The notes under the pieces: generated by a model
What the model was told of the DNA's origin: nothing
What the model saw: only the letters and a program-made list of their open reading frames with translations
The model's database searches: none
Position numbers and translations under genes: made by a program
Shown here: in pieces, positions 32,814-40,254 of the stretch
Layout of the letters: every line of letters begins with the position of its first letter
How positions within the stretch are numbered: position 1 is the first letter of the stretch
Assembly: GCF_030811455.1 (NCBI RefSeq)
Contig: NZ_JAUSQU010000001.1
Span: 7,626,001 to 7,690,000, forward strand
Direction of reading: 5' to 3'
Length of the DNA: 64,000 nt
Source: Streptosporangium lutulentum
GTDB lineage: Bacteria; Actinomycetota; Actinomycetes; Streptosporangiales; Streptosporangiaceae

Positions 32814-33694
32814 CAGCCGAAGAGGCCGGTGAGCTGAGCCTGGACGGCGAACGGCGGCAGCAGCACGACCATCGCGACCAGCACCACGCCGAGCGCCACG
32901 CAGCCGCCCCACTGGACGGCGTTGCGGCTCTTGGGCGGGGCGAAGGCGAGGATCACGGCGACCAGACCACCGGCGATCAGGCCGCCGAGGTGACCCTGCC
33001 AGCTGATGTTGGGGACCACGACGGTGAGCACCGCGTTGATGCCGATCAGCCAGAGCACGCCGCGGACGTCGAAGCCGAGCTTCTTGGCGAGCACGAACAG
33101 CGCGCCGAACATGCCGAAGATCGCACCTGAGGCGCCCACCGCGACGGACCCGAACAGGTAGATCGCGACGGACCCGCCGAGCGCGGAGAGCATGTAGAGG
33201 GCCAGGAACCGTGCGTGGCCGAGGCGCCGTTCCAGCTCCGGGCCGATGGCGTAGAGCGCCCACATGTTGAACAGGATGTGGGTCAGGGCGAAGGAGCCGC
33301 CGCTCAGCGGCTGGTGCAGGAAGGCACCGGTGATCAGACGCCACCACTCGCCGTCGTAGGCGACGTTGTAGGCGCTCATCGCGAAGTTGTTGATCACCCA
33401 GTTGGTGCTCACGGTCTCCGCGAGGTAGGCCAGGACGTTGATGACGATCAGCGTCCAGGTGACGCGGGGGACGGTGACCGCCCGGCCGCCGAAGGTCGCC
33501 TGCGCCTGGCGCATCGTCCTGTTGCCCTCGGCGACGCACTCGGGGCACTGGAAGCCCACCGAGGCCTCGCGCATGCAGTCAGGACAGATGGGACGGTTAC
33601 AGCGCTGGCAGCGCACGTAGGTTTCGCGCCCGGGGTGCCGGTAGCAGGTGGGAATGGCCGCAGTGTCAGGCTCGCGGGGTGGCTGACTGGTCAT
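32813..33694 (-). CDS. Rhomboid-family intramembrane serine protease with N-terminal zinc-finger-like domain
   Basis: A 293-residue protein. An N-terminal cysteine-rich domain (about 17-53: CYRHPGRETYVRCQRC, CPDCMREASVGFQCPEC) resembles a B-box or ribbon zinc finger. Six or more membrane helices follow. The catalytic dyad is Ser189 in GASGAIFG and His235 in WQGHLGGLIAGG, with NMWALY and the L1 loop WWRLITGAFLH also conserved. It cleaves transmembrane substrates within the bilayer. Its place beside crgA and the cyclophilin is conserved; substrates are unknown. Confidence 0.95.
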   Translation of the reverse strand: MTSQPPREPDTAAIPTCYRHPGRETYVRCQRCNRPICPDCMREASVGFQCPECVAEGNRTMRQAQATFGGRAVTVPRVTWTLIVINVLAYLAETVSTNWVINNFAMSAYNVAYDGEWWRLITGAFLHQPLSGGSFALTHILFNMWALYAIGPELERRLGHARFLALYMLSALGGSVAIYLFGSVAVGASGAIFGMFGALFVLAKKLGFDVRGVLWLIGINAVLTVVVPNISWQGHLGGLIAGGLVAVILAFAPPKSRNAVQWGGCVALGVVLVAMVVLLPPFAVQAQLTGLFG

Positions 33695-33723
33695 GACGTG
33701 TGGCTGGCCCTTCGAGGGTGGTG

Positions 33724-33732
33724 TTATCCACA
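33724..33732 (+). promoter_or_regulatory. Isolated DnaA-box consensus TTATCCACA
   Basis: A perfect 9-mer in the intergenic region upstream of the rhomboid gene, 943 bp from the similar box near crgA. Confidence 0.4.
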
Positions 33733-33810
33733 GACTGCCAGCCTATTCATGATCCCGAGTACCCGCACACGCGAACGGCGACCTCCCTGGGGAGGCCGCC
33801 GGGCGAATGA

Positions 33811-34347
33811 TCAGCTCTGGACGCGCTCGATCGTGACCGACTCCAGGACCACGGGCTCCTTGGGACGGTCGCGGTCGTCGGTGTCGGTCTTGCCGATGGC
33901 GTCGACGACGTCCTGTCCTTCGACCACCTCACCGAAGATGGTGTGCTTGCCGTTGAGGTGCGGCGTGGGCACCACCGTCACGAAGAACTGCGAGCCGTTG
34001 GTGCCGCGGCCGAACTGGATGCCGGCGTTGGCCATGGCCAGCAGGTACGGACGGTTGAAGTAGAGGTCGGGGTGGATCTCGTCGTCGAACTTGTAACCGG
34101 GGCCGCCGACACCCTGGCCCAGCGGGTCGCCACCCTGGATCATGAAGCCGTCGATGACCCGGTGGAAGACCGTGCCGTCGTAGAGCTTGTCGGTGGTCTT
34201 CTCCCCGGTCTCCGGGTGCACCCACTCGCGGGTGCCTTCGGCCAGTTCGACGAAGTTACGCACGGTCTTGGGCGCGTGGTCCGGGAATAGCTGGACCTTC
34301 ACGGTGCCGCGGTTGGTCTTCAGATTCGCAATCAACTTCTCAGCCAC
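33811..34347 (-). CDS. ppiA: Cyclophilin-type peptidyl-prolyl cis-trans isomerase
   Basis: A 178-residue cytosolic cyclophilin: VFHRVIDGFMIQGGDPLGQG (catalytic Arg in FHRVI), RPYLLAMANAGIQFGRGTNGSQFFVTVVPTPHLNGKHTIFGEVVEGQDV. The insert TREWVHPETGEKTTDKLYDG is typical of actinobacterial PpiA. No signal peptide. It speeds prolyl isomerisation in folding. The GTG start (VAEKLIANL) is preceded by GGGGGCAGTCC. Confidence 0.96.
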   Translation of the reverse strand: MAEKLIANLKTNRGTVKVQLFPDHAPKTVRNFVELAEGTREWVHPETGEKTTDKLYDGTVFHRVIDGFMIQGGDPLGQGVGGPGYKFDDEIHPDLYFNRPYLLAMANAGIQFGRGTNGSQFFVTVVPTPHLNGKHTIFGEVVEGQDVVDAIGKTDTDDRDRPKEPVVLESVTIERVQS

Positions 34348-34528
34348 GATCGGACTGCCCCCTTCAGGTCAGCCAGGCAAAGCCTGTGTATAGCGGTGCT
34401 TCTGTGATCTTCTGACTATTACGGCCGTAGCCGATCCACCAAGCATCCTCCCACGGCTCGTCATGATTGAGCCGCCTTCGAGCGGGAAGGGGTGGCGACG
34501 GGGCCCCAACAGATCTGGGGAGGTTGTC

Positions 34529-35071
34529 GTGCCTCTAGTACTATTCGGAAAACGCAACATGAAGATCGTGATTCCGGAAACGCGGCTGAGCCAGGTAAAG
34601 GCTCAGGCCGTCCGAACCGCGGATCGGGTCGGCCCAATGGCCACCCAGGCCCGTGACACCGCCAATGAGAAGATCGTCGTCGCACGAGGATGGGCAGCAC
34701 CTAAAATCGACGCTGCCGCCCATTCCATCGCGGAGGAGATCGCGCCGAAGATCAGCGCGATGATGTCCCAGGCAGCCGCCAGAATCGACCCCGCTCCCGT
34801 CGCGAAGTCCCGCAGCAGAGGGCCGATGCTCCTGCTGTTCATGGGGCTTGCGGTCGGAGCCGTCGGCTATGCGATGTACCGCAAGAACGCCGATCAGTGG
34901 GCGGACACGATGAAGGACAGTGCGTCCGACGCATCGCAGTGGGTGGGACAGAAGACGGATGCGACGGCCGACAAGGCCTCCGGTGCGACGCAGGACGCCG
35001 CGTCGAAGGTCAACGAGTTCGGAGGCAAGACCGACTCGAAGGCGGACCAGATCTCCAAGAAGATGTCCTGA
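34529..35071 (+). CDS. Ala/Lys-rich helical single-pass membrane protein (DUF5324-like)
   Basis: A 180-residue protein from the GTG at 34529, five bases after GGGGAGG. The N-terminal half is amphipathic helix rich in Ala, Lys and Arg (RLSQVKAQAVRTADRV, AQARDTANEKIVVARG), followed by one membrane helix (about 96-113, MLLLFMGLAVGAVGYAMY) and a second helical region with repeated D-A-x-x-K (DASQWVGQKTDATADKASGATQDAASKV). Similar architecture in Streptomyces at this locus is called DUF5324. The function is unknown. It is convergent with an MFS gene. Confidence 0.7.
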   Translation: MPLVLFGKRNMKIVIPETRLSQVKAQAVRTADRVGPMATQARDTANEKIVVARGWAAPKIDAAAHSIAEEIAPKISAMMSQAAARIDPAPVAKSRSRGPMLLLFMGLAVGAVGYAMYRKNADQWADTMKDSASDASQWVGQKTDATADKASGATQDAASKVNEFGGKTDSKADQISKKMS

Positions 35072-35072
35072 T

Positions 35073-35124
35073 TCATTGACGTGCGGCCCGTACCCATCGA
35101 TGGGTACGGGCCGCACGTCAATGA
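35073..35124. terminator. Perfect 52-bp palindrome (26-bp arms, no loop), bidirectional terminator-like
   Basis: The arms are exact reverse complements of each other, with ATCGAT as the centre (between 35098 and 35099). The outermost match is t35073 with a35124. It starts two bases after the stop of the upstream gene and lies before the stop of the convergent MFS gene. No T-tract follows on either strand. Confidence 0.7.
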
Positions 35125-35322
35125 GAGGACGGTTCCCGCCTCCGCCTCGCCTCGAACGCGACGGCATGAGCACGCGCATCCACCACCCCGAGGTTCCCCT
35201 CGGGCCGAGTACGAGATCGGCGGGCTCGGCCGCGGTCTCGCCCCGCTGTTCGCCCCCTCGCCGGTTGGGCCACCACCGACCTCGGCAAAGCCGATCGGGC
35301 CCGGAACGACGACGACACCGGT

Positions 35323-36642
35323 TCAGCCCGGCGGCACGTCCCGGATCTCACCTCGGCCGGCGTCGTCCGGTGTCTCCCCGGTCGCGCGCGCCGCGTCGGC
35401 CAGGGAGGGCATGTGCCTGATGGTGCGACTCGCGGTGGTGCCCGCGGCCACGATCAGCATGACGACTCCGATCGCCGACAGGGCCGCCGCCGGACCCCAC
35501 CGCTCGATGATCGACCCCGCTGCCACGGGGCCCACGGGGCCGGCCAGGCTTCCGATGAGCGCGAGGCTGCTGATCACCCGCCCCTGGAGACGGTCGGGTG
35601 TGACGGCGACCTGGTAGGAACCGAGGATGACGTTCGCCGCCGGCATCAGGAAGAGCATGGCGGCCAGTGCCGGAGCGATGACGGCGATCGTGGGACTGAT
35701 CGCCATGAGAGGGACCAGCGCCGCACTGACCCAGAACACCCCGAGGATGACGACCACCGGGCTGAAGCGCAGAAGACGGGGGGCGGTCAACGCGCCCAGC
35801 AGGCCGCCCACGCCGGAGACGCCCAGCATCAGGCCCACCTCGGCAGAGGTGGCTCCCCCCTGTTCGACGATGACGATCACCCCGAAGGTGAGGGCGGAGA
35901 ACACGAGGTTGACTCCTGCCGCGGCCAGGAGCATCACTCGCAGCAGCCGCTGGGCCCAGGTCCATCGAAGGCCCTCGACGATGTCCTGGAGCAGGCTTCC
36001 GCGCTCCTCCTCCCGCTCCTGGACGTCCATCGGAGTCCGGATCGCCAGTATGGCGAGGAAGGAACAGAGGTAGGCCAGAAGCTGCCCCGCGAACGGAACC
36101 GCCTGTCCGAGGCCGTAGAGCAGACCGCCCAGGGGAGGCCCGGCGATCGTCGCGACCTGATCACGCGCCTCGTTCAGCGCGAAGGCCTGCGGTAGGCGGC
36201 CGGTCGGCACGATGCGTCGCAGCGCGGACATCTGGGCCGGGTGGAAGAAGACCGCGCAGGTGCCGCTGATCACCGCCGCGCCCAGCAACATCCAGAAGGT
36301 GAGCCGTCCCGAAAGCAGGCCGGCGACGACGGCGAGGAGCAGCCCGGCGCGCAACAGGTCACAGGCGAGCATGGTCCGGCGCCGGTTCCACCTGTCCACC
36401 AGAGCTCCGGCGGGCAGCCTGAACACGATGTGCGTGATCAGGGTCGCGGACCCGATCAGCCCCGCCTGTACGGCCGACCCCGTCAGGTCCAGGGCGATGA
36501 GGGGATAGGCGAGGGAAGAGATGTTCGCCCCCAGGACGGAGCCGACGTTGGCGCTCCACAGCAGGACGAAGTCCCGGTTGCGTCGTAACGGTTCCGAGGT
36601 CGCCCCGGACGCTCTCTCGTCGATCTGATCCGTGCCGCTCAC
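35323..36642 (-). CDS. MFS transporter (MFS_3, enterobactin-exporter-like)
   Basis: A 439-residue exporter with 12 predicted helices. It starts RNRDFVLLWSANVGSVLGANISSLAYPLIALDLTGSAVQAGLIGSATLITHIVFRLPAGALVDRWNRRRTML, the A-motif region of this subfamily; GALTAPRLL and LGSYQVAVTPDRLQGRVISS mark the C-terminal half. Efflux of a drug, siderophore or lipid is likely; the substrate is unknown. The promoter is read directly in the palindrome between this gene and the YefM/Phd gene, so that regulator probably controls it. Confidence 0.9.
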   Translation of the reverse strand: MSGTDQIDERASGATSEPLRRNRDFVLLWSANVGSVLGANISSLAYPLIALDLTGSAVQAGLIGSATLITHIVFRLPAGALVDRWNRRRTMLACDLLRAGLLLAVVAGLLSGRLTFWMLLGAAVISGTCAVFFHPAQMSALRRIVPTGRLPQAFALNEARDQVATIAGPPLGGLLYGLGQAVPFAGQLLAYLCSFLAILAIRTPMDVQEREEERGSLLQDIVEGLRWTWAQRLLRVMLLAAAGVNLVFSALTFGVIVIVEQGGATSAEVGLMLGVSGVGGLLGALTAPRLLRFSPVVVILGVFWVSAALVPLMAISPTIAVIAPALAAMLFLMPAANVILGSYQVAVTPDRLQGRVISSLALIGSLAGPVGPVAAGSIIERWGPAAALSAIGVVMLIVAAGTTASRTIRHMPSLADAARATGETPDDAGRGEIRDVPPG

Positions 36643-36712
36643 TGGCCCTCCGTAGATGTCGCCACGCTCGAACAGGCGGGATCACCCCGTCGAACGGGAA
36701 GATCGCTTGGTC

Positions 36713-36741
36713 ATTATGTACAGAATTTAAATTTTGTACAA
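36713..36741 (-). promoter_or_regulatory. Promoter of the MFS gene overlapped by a TGTACA palindrome
   Basis: On the minus strand, -35 TTGTAC (36736-36741) and -10 CATAAT (36713-36718) are 17 bp apart. A 24-bp near-perfect palindrome (36717-36740), TGTACA arms with an AT-rich centre, covers the spacer between them. Repressor binding here would block the promoter. Confidence 0.65.
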
Positions 36742-36770
36742 TTAAGAGGCGTACAGAACTGCAGTACTGT
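36717..36770. promoter_or_regulatory. YefM-type operator: long TGTACA palindrome plus short palindrome
   Basis: A long palindrome (36717-36740, TGTACA at both ends) and a short one (36753-36770, ACAGAACTGCAGTACTGT with one mismatch pair) precede the antitoxin-like gene at 36777. E. coli YefM operators are likewise a long and a short palindrome with TGTACA cores. The AT-rich content contrasts with the surrounding DNA. Confidence 0.65.
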
Positions 36771-36776
36771 GCAGCT

Positions 36777-37073
36777 ATGAGCGTGGAGACAGTGCCCTTC
36801 ACGGTGGCGCGCGGCCAGTTGGCCGAGTTGATGGGGCGGGTGGCGTACGGCGGCGAGAGGATCGTGCTGAGCCGCCACGGCAAGCCCGCCGTCGCCCTGG
36901 TGTCCATCGCCGACCTGGAGAGACTTCAGGCGATGGCGGAGCGGGAAGAGACGTCCCAGGTCATGACCTTGGGAAAGACGTCATTCGACCTTGCCGAGCC
37001 GTCCCGTCAAGGAGAACCCCGCCGTTTCGACATCGCGGCCGAGCAGGTCCCCCCTGGCGACCTCGCCCCCTGA
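36777..37073 (+). CDS. Phd/YefM-family antitoxin-like DNA-binding protein, orphan
   Basis: A 98-residue protein: VPFTVARGQLAELMGRVAYGGERIVLSRHGKPAVALVSIADLERLQ is the Phd/YefM fold (RGQLAE, YGGERIVLSRHGKPAVALVS). The C-terminal tail is disordered. In toxin-antitoxin pairs this protein is followed by a Doc or YoeB toxin; here the next gene is an alpha/beta hydrolase, so the antitoxin is an orphan. Together with the TGTACA palindromes it more likely acts as a repressor of itself and of the divergent MFS exporter. Confidence 0.85.
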   Translation: MSVETVPFTVARGQLAELMGRVAYGGERIVLSRHGKPAVALVSIADLERLQAMAEREETSQVMTLGKTSFDLAEPSRQGEPRRFDIAAEQVPPGDLAP

Positions 37074-37123
37074 TCGAGCCGCGTCCTTCGCGGGGCGGCT
37101 CCGAATGATCCACAATTGATCGC

Positions 37124-37990
37124 ATGCCGACGATGCGGGTCAACGATGTGGATCTCGCCTACGACGAGGCGGGAGACGGTCCCGCGGTGGTGCTCGTGCA
37201 CGCCGGATGCGCGGACCGGCGGATGTGGGAGCACCAGTTCCAGGCCCTGGCGGCGGACTTCCGGGTGATCCGATACGACTGGCGTGGATACGGCGAATCC
37301 GCCGACGCGACCGGCGACTTCGCGCACCACGAGGATCTGACGGCGCTGATGGACGCGCTGGAGATCGATCGGGCGGCGTTGGTGGGCAGCTCCGACGGCG
37401 GCAAGATCAGTCTGGATGCCGCGCTCACCTCGCCCGGAAGGATCACCTCGCTCACGTTGGTCGCCCCCGGGGTCTCCGGGCACGACTGGCCGTCGTCGAT
37501 GACCTCGCTCTACCGGGAGCGCGTGCACGACGTGCTCGGCCTCGACCGGCTGCGACGGTACAGGACCGGGGAGGCCGACGGCATCGACGCCGCGGAGTTA
37601 GACGCCTACTCCGAGGCCGAGACGGAGTTCCTGGTCGCCGGGCCGAGCCGTACCCGTGAGGATCTCGACCCCGAGGTGTGGCGGCTGGCGCTCGCGATGG
37701 ACCGGCGCTTGAACCAGCGGGCCTGGTCCAGGCCGCAGACCCCCTCGCGTACGGCGCGGCCACCGGCGATCACCCGGCTCCACGAGGTCGAGCTCCCCAC
37801 GCTGGTGGTCACCGGACTGGCCGACGTGCCCGAGATCCTCGCGCTGTCGAACCTCCTGGTGGAGGGCATCAAGGGGGCTCGCGGGGTCGAGTTCCCGCGG
37901 ACCGGGCACCTGCCGCCGCTGGAGCGCCCGGACGAGTTCAACGCGGCCCTGCTGGACTTTCTCCGGGAGCCGGGGACGGCCGGCCACTGA
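37124..37990 (+). CDS. Alpha/beta-hydrolase family protein
   Basis: A 288-residue protein. The fold is clear: VVLVHAGCADRRMWEHQ with the oxyanion-type HAG, the nucleophile elbow GSSDGG (Ser90), LVVTGLADVPE supplying the acid, and FPRTGHLPPLERPDEF holding the catalytic His. The substrate is unknown: lactonases, esterases and C-C hydrolases share this plan. It stands downstream of the Phd gene with a 50-bp spacer. The ATG is 5-10 bases after TTGATCGC; no strong Shine-Dalgarno. Confidence 0.88.
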   Translation: MPTMRVNDVDLAYDEAGDGPAVVLVHAGCADRRMWEHQFQALAADFRVIRYDWRGYGESADATGDFAHHEDLTALMDALEIDRAALVGSSDGGKISLDAALTSPGRITSLTLVAPGVSGHDWPSSMTSLYRERVHDVLGLDRLRRYRTGEADGIDAAELDAYSEAETEFLVAGPSRTREDLDPEVWRLALAMDRRLNQRAWSRPQTPSRTARPPAITRLHEVELPTLVVTGLADVPEILALSNLLVEGIKGARGVEFPRTGHLPPLERPDEFNAALLDFLREPGTAGH

Positions 37991-38069
37991 CGGACGGCGT
38001 GCCGGCCGCGTACTCCCCCCGGTACCACCATCCGCCCTGCATCGCGAAGGTCCGCCCGACCACCTCGAA

Positions 38070-38085
38070 GGTTTCACGTGAATCA
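38070..38085 (+). promoter_or_regulatory. Candidate parS (ParB-binding) site
   Basis: GGTTTCACGTGAATCA matches the 16-bp consensus TGTTTCACGTGAAACA at 14 positions, with an intact core GTTTCACGTGAA. The region carries origin-proximal conserved genes, where parS sites cluster. Confidence 0.6.
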
Positions 38086-38168
38086 TCGGCCGAGCTCTCA
38101 TCGCCGCAGCGCGGAGCGGAAGGCCGTGACGCGGCGAAATCCGCGTGCCCGCGACCGGTCGCCGACGC

Positions 38169-38308
38169 GCGGTCCGTCCCTCGGCGGTCACCGAGGAACG
38201 TCCGCGATCCATCCCTCGGCGGTCACCGAGGAACGTCGGCGGTCCGCCCCTCGGCGGCCATCGACGAACGTCGGCGGTCCGCCCCTCGGCGGTCGCCGAG
38301 GACAGCGG
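38169..38308. repeat. Four tandem 35-bp repeats, each with an internal hairpin
   Basis: Copies start at 38169, 38204, 38239 and 38274. The unit begins GCGGTCCGTCCCTCGGCGG and contains CCTCGG and CCGAGG arms around a short loop in copies 1, 2 and 4. The third and fourth copies have diverged a little. Confidence 0.85.
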
Positions 38309-38890
38309 TGTCGCGACGTCATGAGCGCCACATTCCCAGGGATTTCCCAGGCGGTTCGCAGGGAGTTCCCGAGGGTCGGCGCGCACACTGGACGGACTTA
38401 CATGTCCTCGACCGGGGTCCGGTCGTCGACGGTCGTTCGGATCCGCTGCCCACGCTCTTTGCTCACCGATGACACCACCTCGCCAGAGTGGCGCATATCC
38501 TGGGAGAAATACTGACTCCTCCGGACAAGAGTCTTCATGCGGGCCCGCCTCGGAGAAACGCGACGTCCCGGATGCGGCCGCGGCCCCGACAATGTGATCA
38601 CCGGTAAGTGATTACCGACGACGTGGGATTTCGCCGCCGATCTCGTCCGCGCCTCGCCCGCGGACGTTTTGCTTTCACGATGAATGCGAAAAATTACATT
38701 TACAGTCGATCGCTAATACCTTTCATCACTGAACGCTATGATTTGTACCGTCCGAAGCGCATGAACATGGCGAGTTTCAGGGTCACCCAAAGCCCTGCGG
38801 CATCGATGCGATTGAATGATCGTGACTGACACCTCGATGTCGTTCCGTCGCCTTCGCACACCTGCATGCGACACCGGCGAGGAGGTGACA

Positions 38891-39307
38891 GTGGACACCC
38901 TGCAGTTCACGACTGAGAGCATGACCGGTTGCGTGCTGGTCTCGGTCTCCGGCGAACTCGACATAGCCACCAAGCCAGAATTTCTCTGCTACCTGAACCC
39001 CATCCTCAGCACTCGCGTCGACATGGTCGTCCTCGACCTCAGCGGGATCACCTTCATCGACGCCCAGGGCCTGAGCGCACTCATCATGATCAAGCGTCAG
39101 GCTCAGCTGTCCGGCGCGGAACTCCTGCTCGCCGCGGCACCACCCGTGGTCCTGTCGCTTCTCAGAATCACCCGCTTGGACGGGCATTTCCGCACGTTTC
39201 CCCAAATCGAGCCGGCAGACTGCCTACGGCTCGTCGACCGCCTCACCGAGCGATCCACGCCTGAGCAGAACAGAAATCGATACATGGCAGGACAGGGCGG
39301 GAAATAA
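38891..39307 (+). CDS. STAS-domain anti-sigma factor antagonist
   Basis: A 138-residue protein from the GTG at 38891, five bases after GGAGG. STAS domain: VSVSGELDIATKPEFLCYLNPIL, MVVLDLSGITFIDAQGLSALIMIKRQ and ELLLAAAPPVVLSLL. At the usual phosphorylation site the sequence is IDAQG, so the serine found in RsbV (DST/DSS) is replaced by Ala; this STAS protein may not be switched by serine phosphorylation. No kinase gene adjoins it. Confidence 0.87.
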   Translation: MDTLQFTTESMTGCVLVSVSGELDIATKPEFLCYLNPILSTRVDMVVLDLSGITFIDAQGLSALIMIKRQAQLSGAELLLAAAPPVVLSLLRITRLDGHFRTFPQIEPADCLRLVDRLTERSTPEQNRNRYMAGQGGK

Positions 39308-39443
39308 GTGTGACGGGTGGAAACACCTGATTCAAGATCGCCCCCATGACGCACCCCGTGGGATCTGTGGTGAAGACGGCCTTCGCGGGGCCAGAGGCGG
39401 AAGACCTCCGTACCGACCCGCGCCGACCGCGGCCTCACCGGTG

Positions 39444-39464
39444 CGAGGGAGACGCACTCCCTCG
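39444..39464. other. Perfect inverted repeat in a non-coding spacer
   Basis: CGAGGGAG and CTCCCTCG arms flank ACGCA between the STAS gene and the membrane-protein gene. It is possibly a terminator of the STAS gene; no T-tract. Confidence 0.4.
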
Positions 39465-39562
39465 TGAGGGGGACTACCGAGATCGCTCTCCTCGGCGATT
39501 ACTTCCGGGCCGGATGAATCCAGGCTTGAGGCACAAGCAAGCGCCACCGAGGAGCCTCCCGA

Positions 39563-40159
39563 ATGAACCCCCGCATCGCATTCATCGCAGCCCCCCTGCT
39601 CGTCATGGCCTACGGGGTGATCCGAATCCTCGACGGACTCGACGGCAGCCGAGGCCCCGGCCTCGCCTGGACCTCCGGCCACCTCGCCTTCATGGCGGCC
39701 CTGATCCTGTTCGTCTCCACCTTCCTGCAGATGCGCCGGATGGCCGGCGGGAACGTCCTCTCCACCGTGACCACCGGGCTCGGCGTCTTCGGCATCCTCA
39801 CCCTCTTCGTGCAGTTCGGCATCGACCTGGTGGTCGGCTTCATGTCCGCCGACCACGCCGCGATGAGCGTCCTCTTCGATCAGGTCCAGGCCGTTCCCGG
39901 CGTCCCCATCCTGATCTACCAGGGTGGTCCGCTCCTCTTCTTCGCCGCTCAGACCGCGATCGTCGCCCAGCTCGCCGTCCAGCGCCGGGTCAAGGCCTGG
40001 ACGCCCGTCCTGGTCCTGCTCGACTGCGTCCTGCCGTTCGCCAACAAGGACCTCATGCCGCTCGGGGCCCTCTTCCTGCTCATCTCCTTCGTCCCCCTCG
40101 CCGGTCAGGTCTCCCGTACCGCCAAGCCCGGCTCCGCTCCCGCACCCTCCCTCGTGTGA
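39563..40159 (+). CDS. Hypothetical multi-pass membrane protein
   Basis: A 198-residue protein of five to six hydrophobic segments (FIAAPLLVMAYGVIRIL, LAFMAALILFVSTFLQM, VTTGLGVFGILTLFVQFGIDLVVG, GGPLLFFAAQTAIVAQLAV, VLVLLDCVLPF, LGALFLLISFVPLAG) and a short Pro/Ser tail. No family recognised. The ATG follows AGGAGCCTCCCGA. A hairpin with a T-run ends its transcript before the sensor kinase. Confidence 0.7.
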   Translation: MNPRIAFIAAPLLVMAYGVIRILDGLDGSRGPGLAWTSGHLAFMAALILFVSTFLQMRRMAGGNVLSTVTTGLGVFGILTLFVQFGIDLVVGFMSADHAAMSVLFDQVQAVPGVPILIYQGGPLLFFAAQTAIVAQLAVQRRVKAWTPVLVLLDCVLPFANKDLMPLGALFLLISFVPLAGQVSRTAKPGSAPAPSLV

Positions 40160-40170
40160 CGGGGCGCCGA

Positions 40171-40195
40171 CCGGCAGGCCAGGTGGCCTGCCGTT
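40171..40195 (+). terminator. Intrinsic terminator after the membrane protein gene
   Basis: CGGCAGGCC pairs with GGCCTGCCG around AGGT and is followed by TTT. Confidence 0.75.
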
Positions 40196-40254
40196 TCGCG
40201 TTCCCCTCACTCACCGTTCCGGAAGGCCGGGAAAAGGATGCAGGATTGGATCTC

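Larger units (their letters stand above)
37991..38890. other. 900-bp gene-poor region with parS-like site, 35-bp tandem repeats and AT-rich DNA
   Basis: I see no convincing gene here. A plus-strand frame from 38078 and a minus-strand frame ending at 38398 exist but have no ribosome-binding site or recognisable domain, and the repeats inside them have a period that is not a multiple of three. The content is: a parS-like 16-mer at 38070, four 35-bp tandem copies at 38169-38308, and a stretch rich in A and T from about 38670 to 38830 that must hold the STAS gene promoter. Confidence 0.6.

Noticed and set aside
32768..33732. A replication origin at the DnaA boxes
   Set aside because: Only three boxes across a kilobase with a gene in between, and no dnaA or dnaN in the window; a cluster of many boxes would be expected.
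36777..37990. Toxin-antitoxin pair
   Set aside because: The gene after the Phd/YefM protein is an alpha/beta hydrolase, not a Doc, YoeB or RelE toxin, so a classical pair is not supported.
38078..38515. Plus-strand frame of 145 residues in the gene-poor region
   Set aside because: Contains the 35-bp repeat, whose period breaks the frame between copies; no start signal and no domain.
38398..38601. Minus-strand frame of 67 residues
   Set aside because: Some of its sequence looks protein-like but there is no ribosome-binding site and no recognised family; not strong enough to call.
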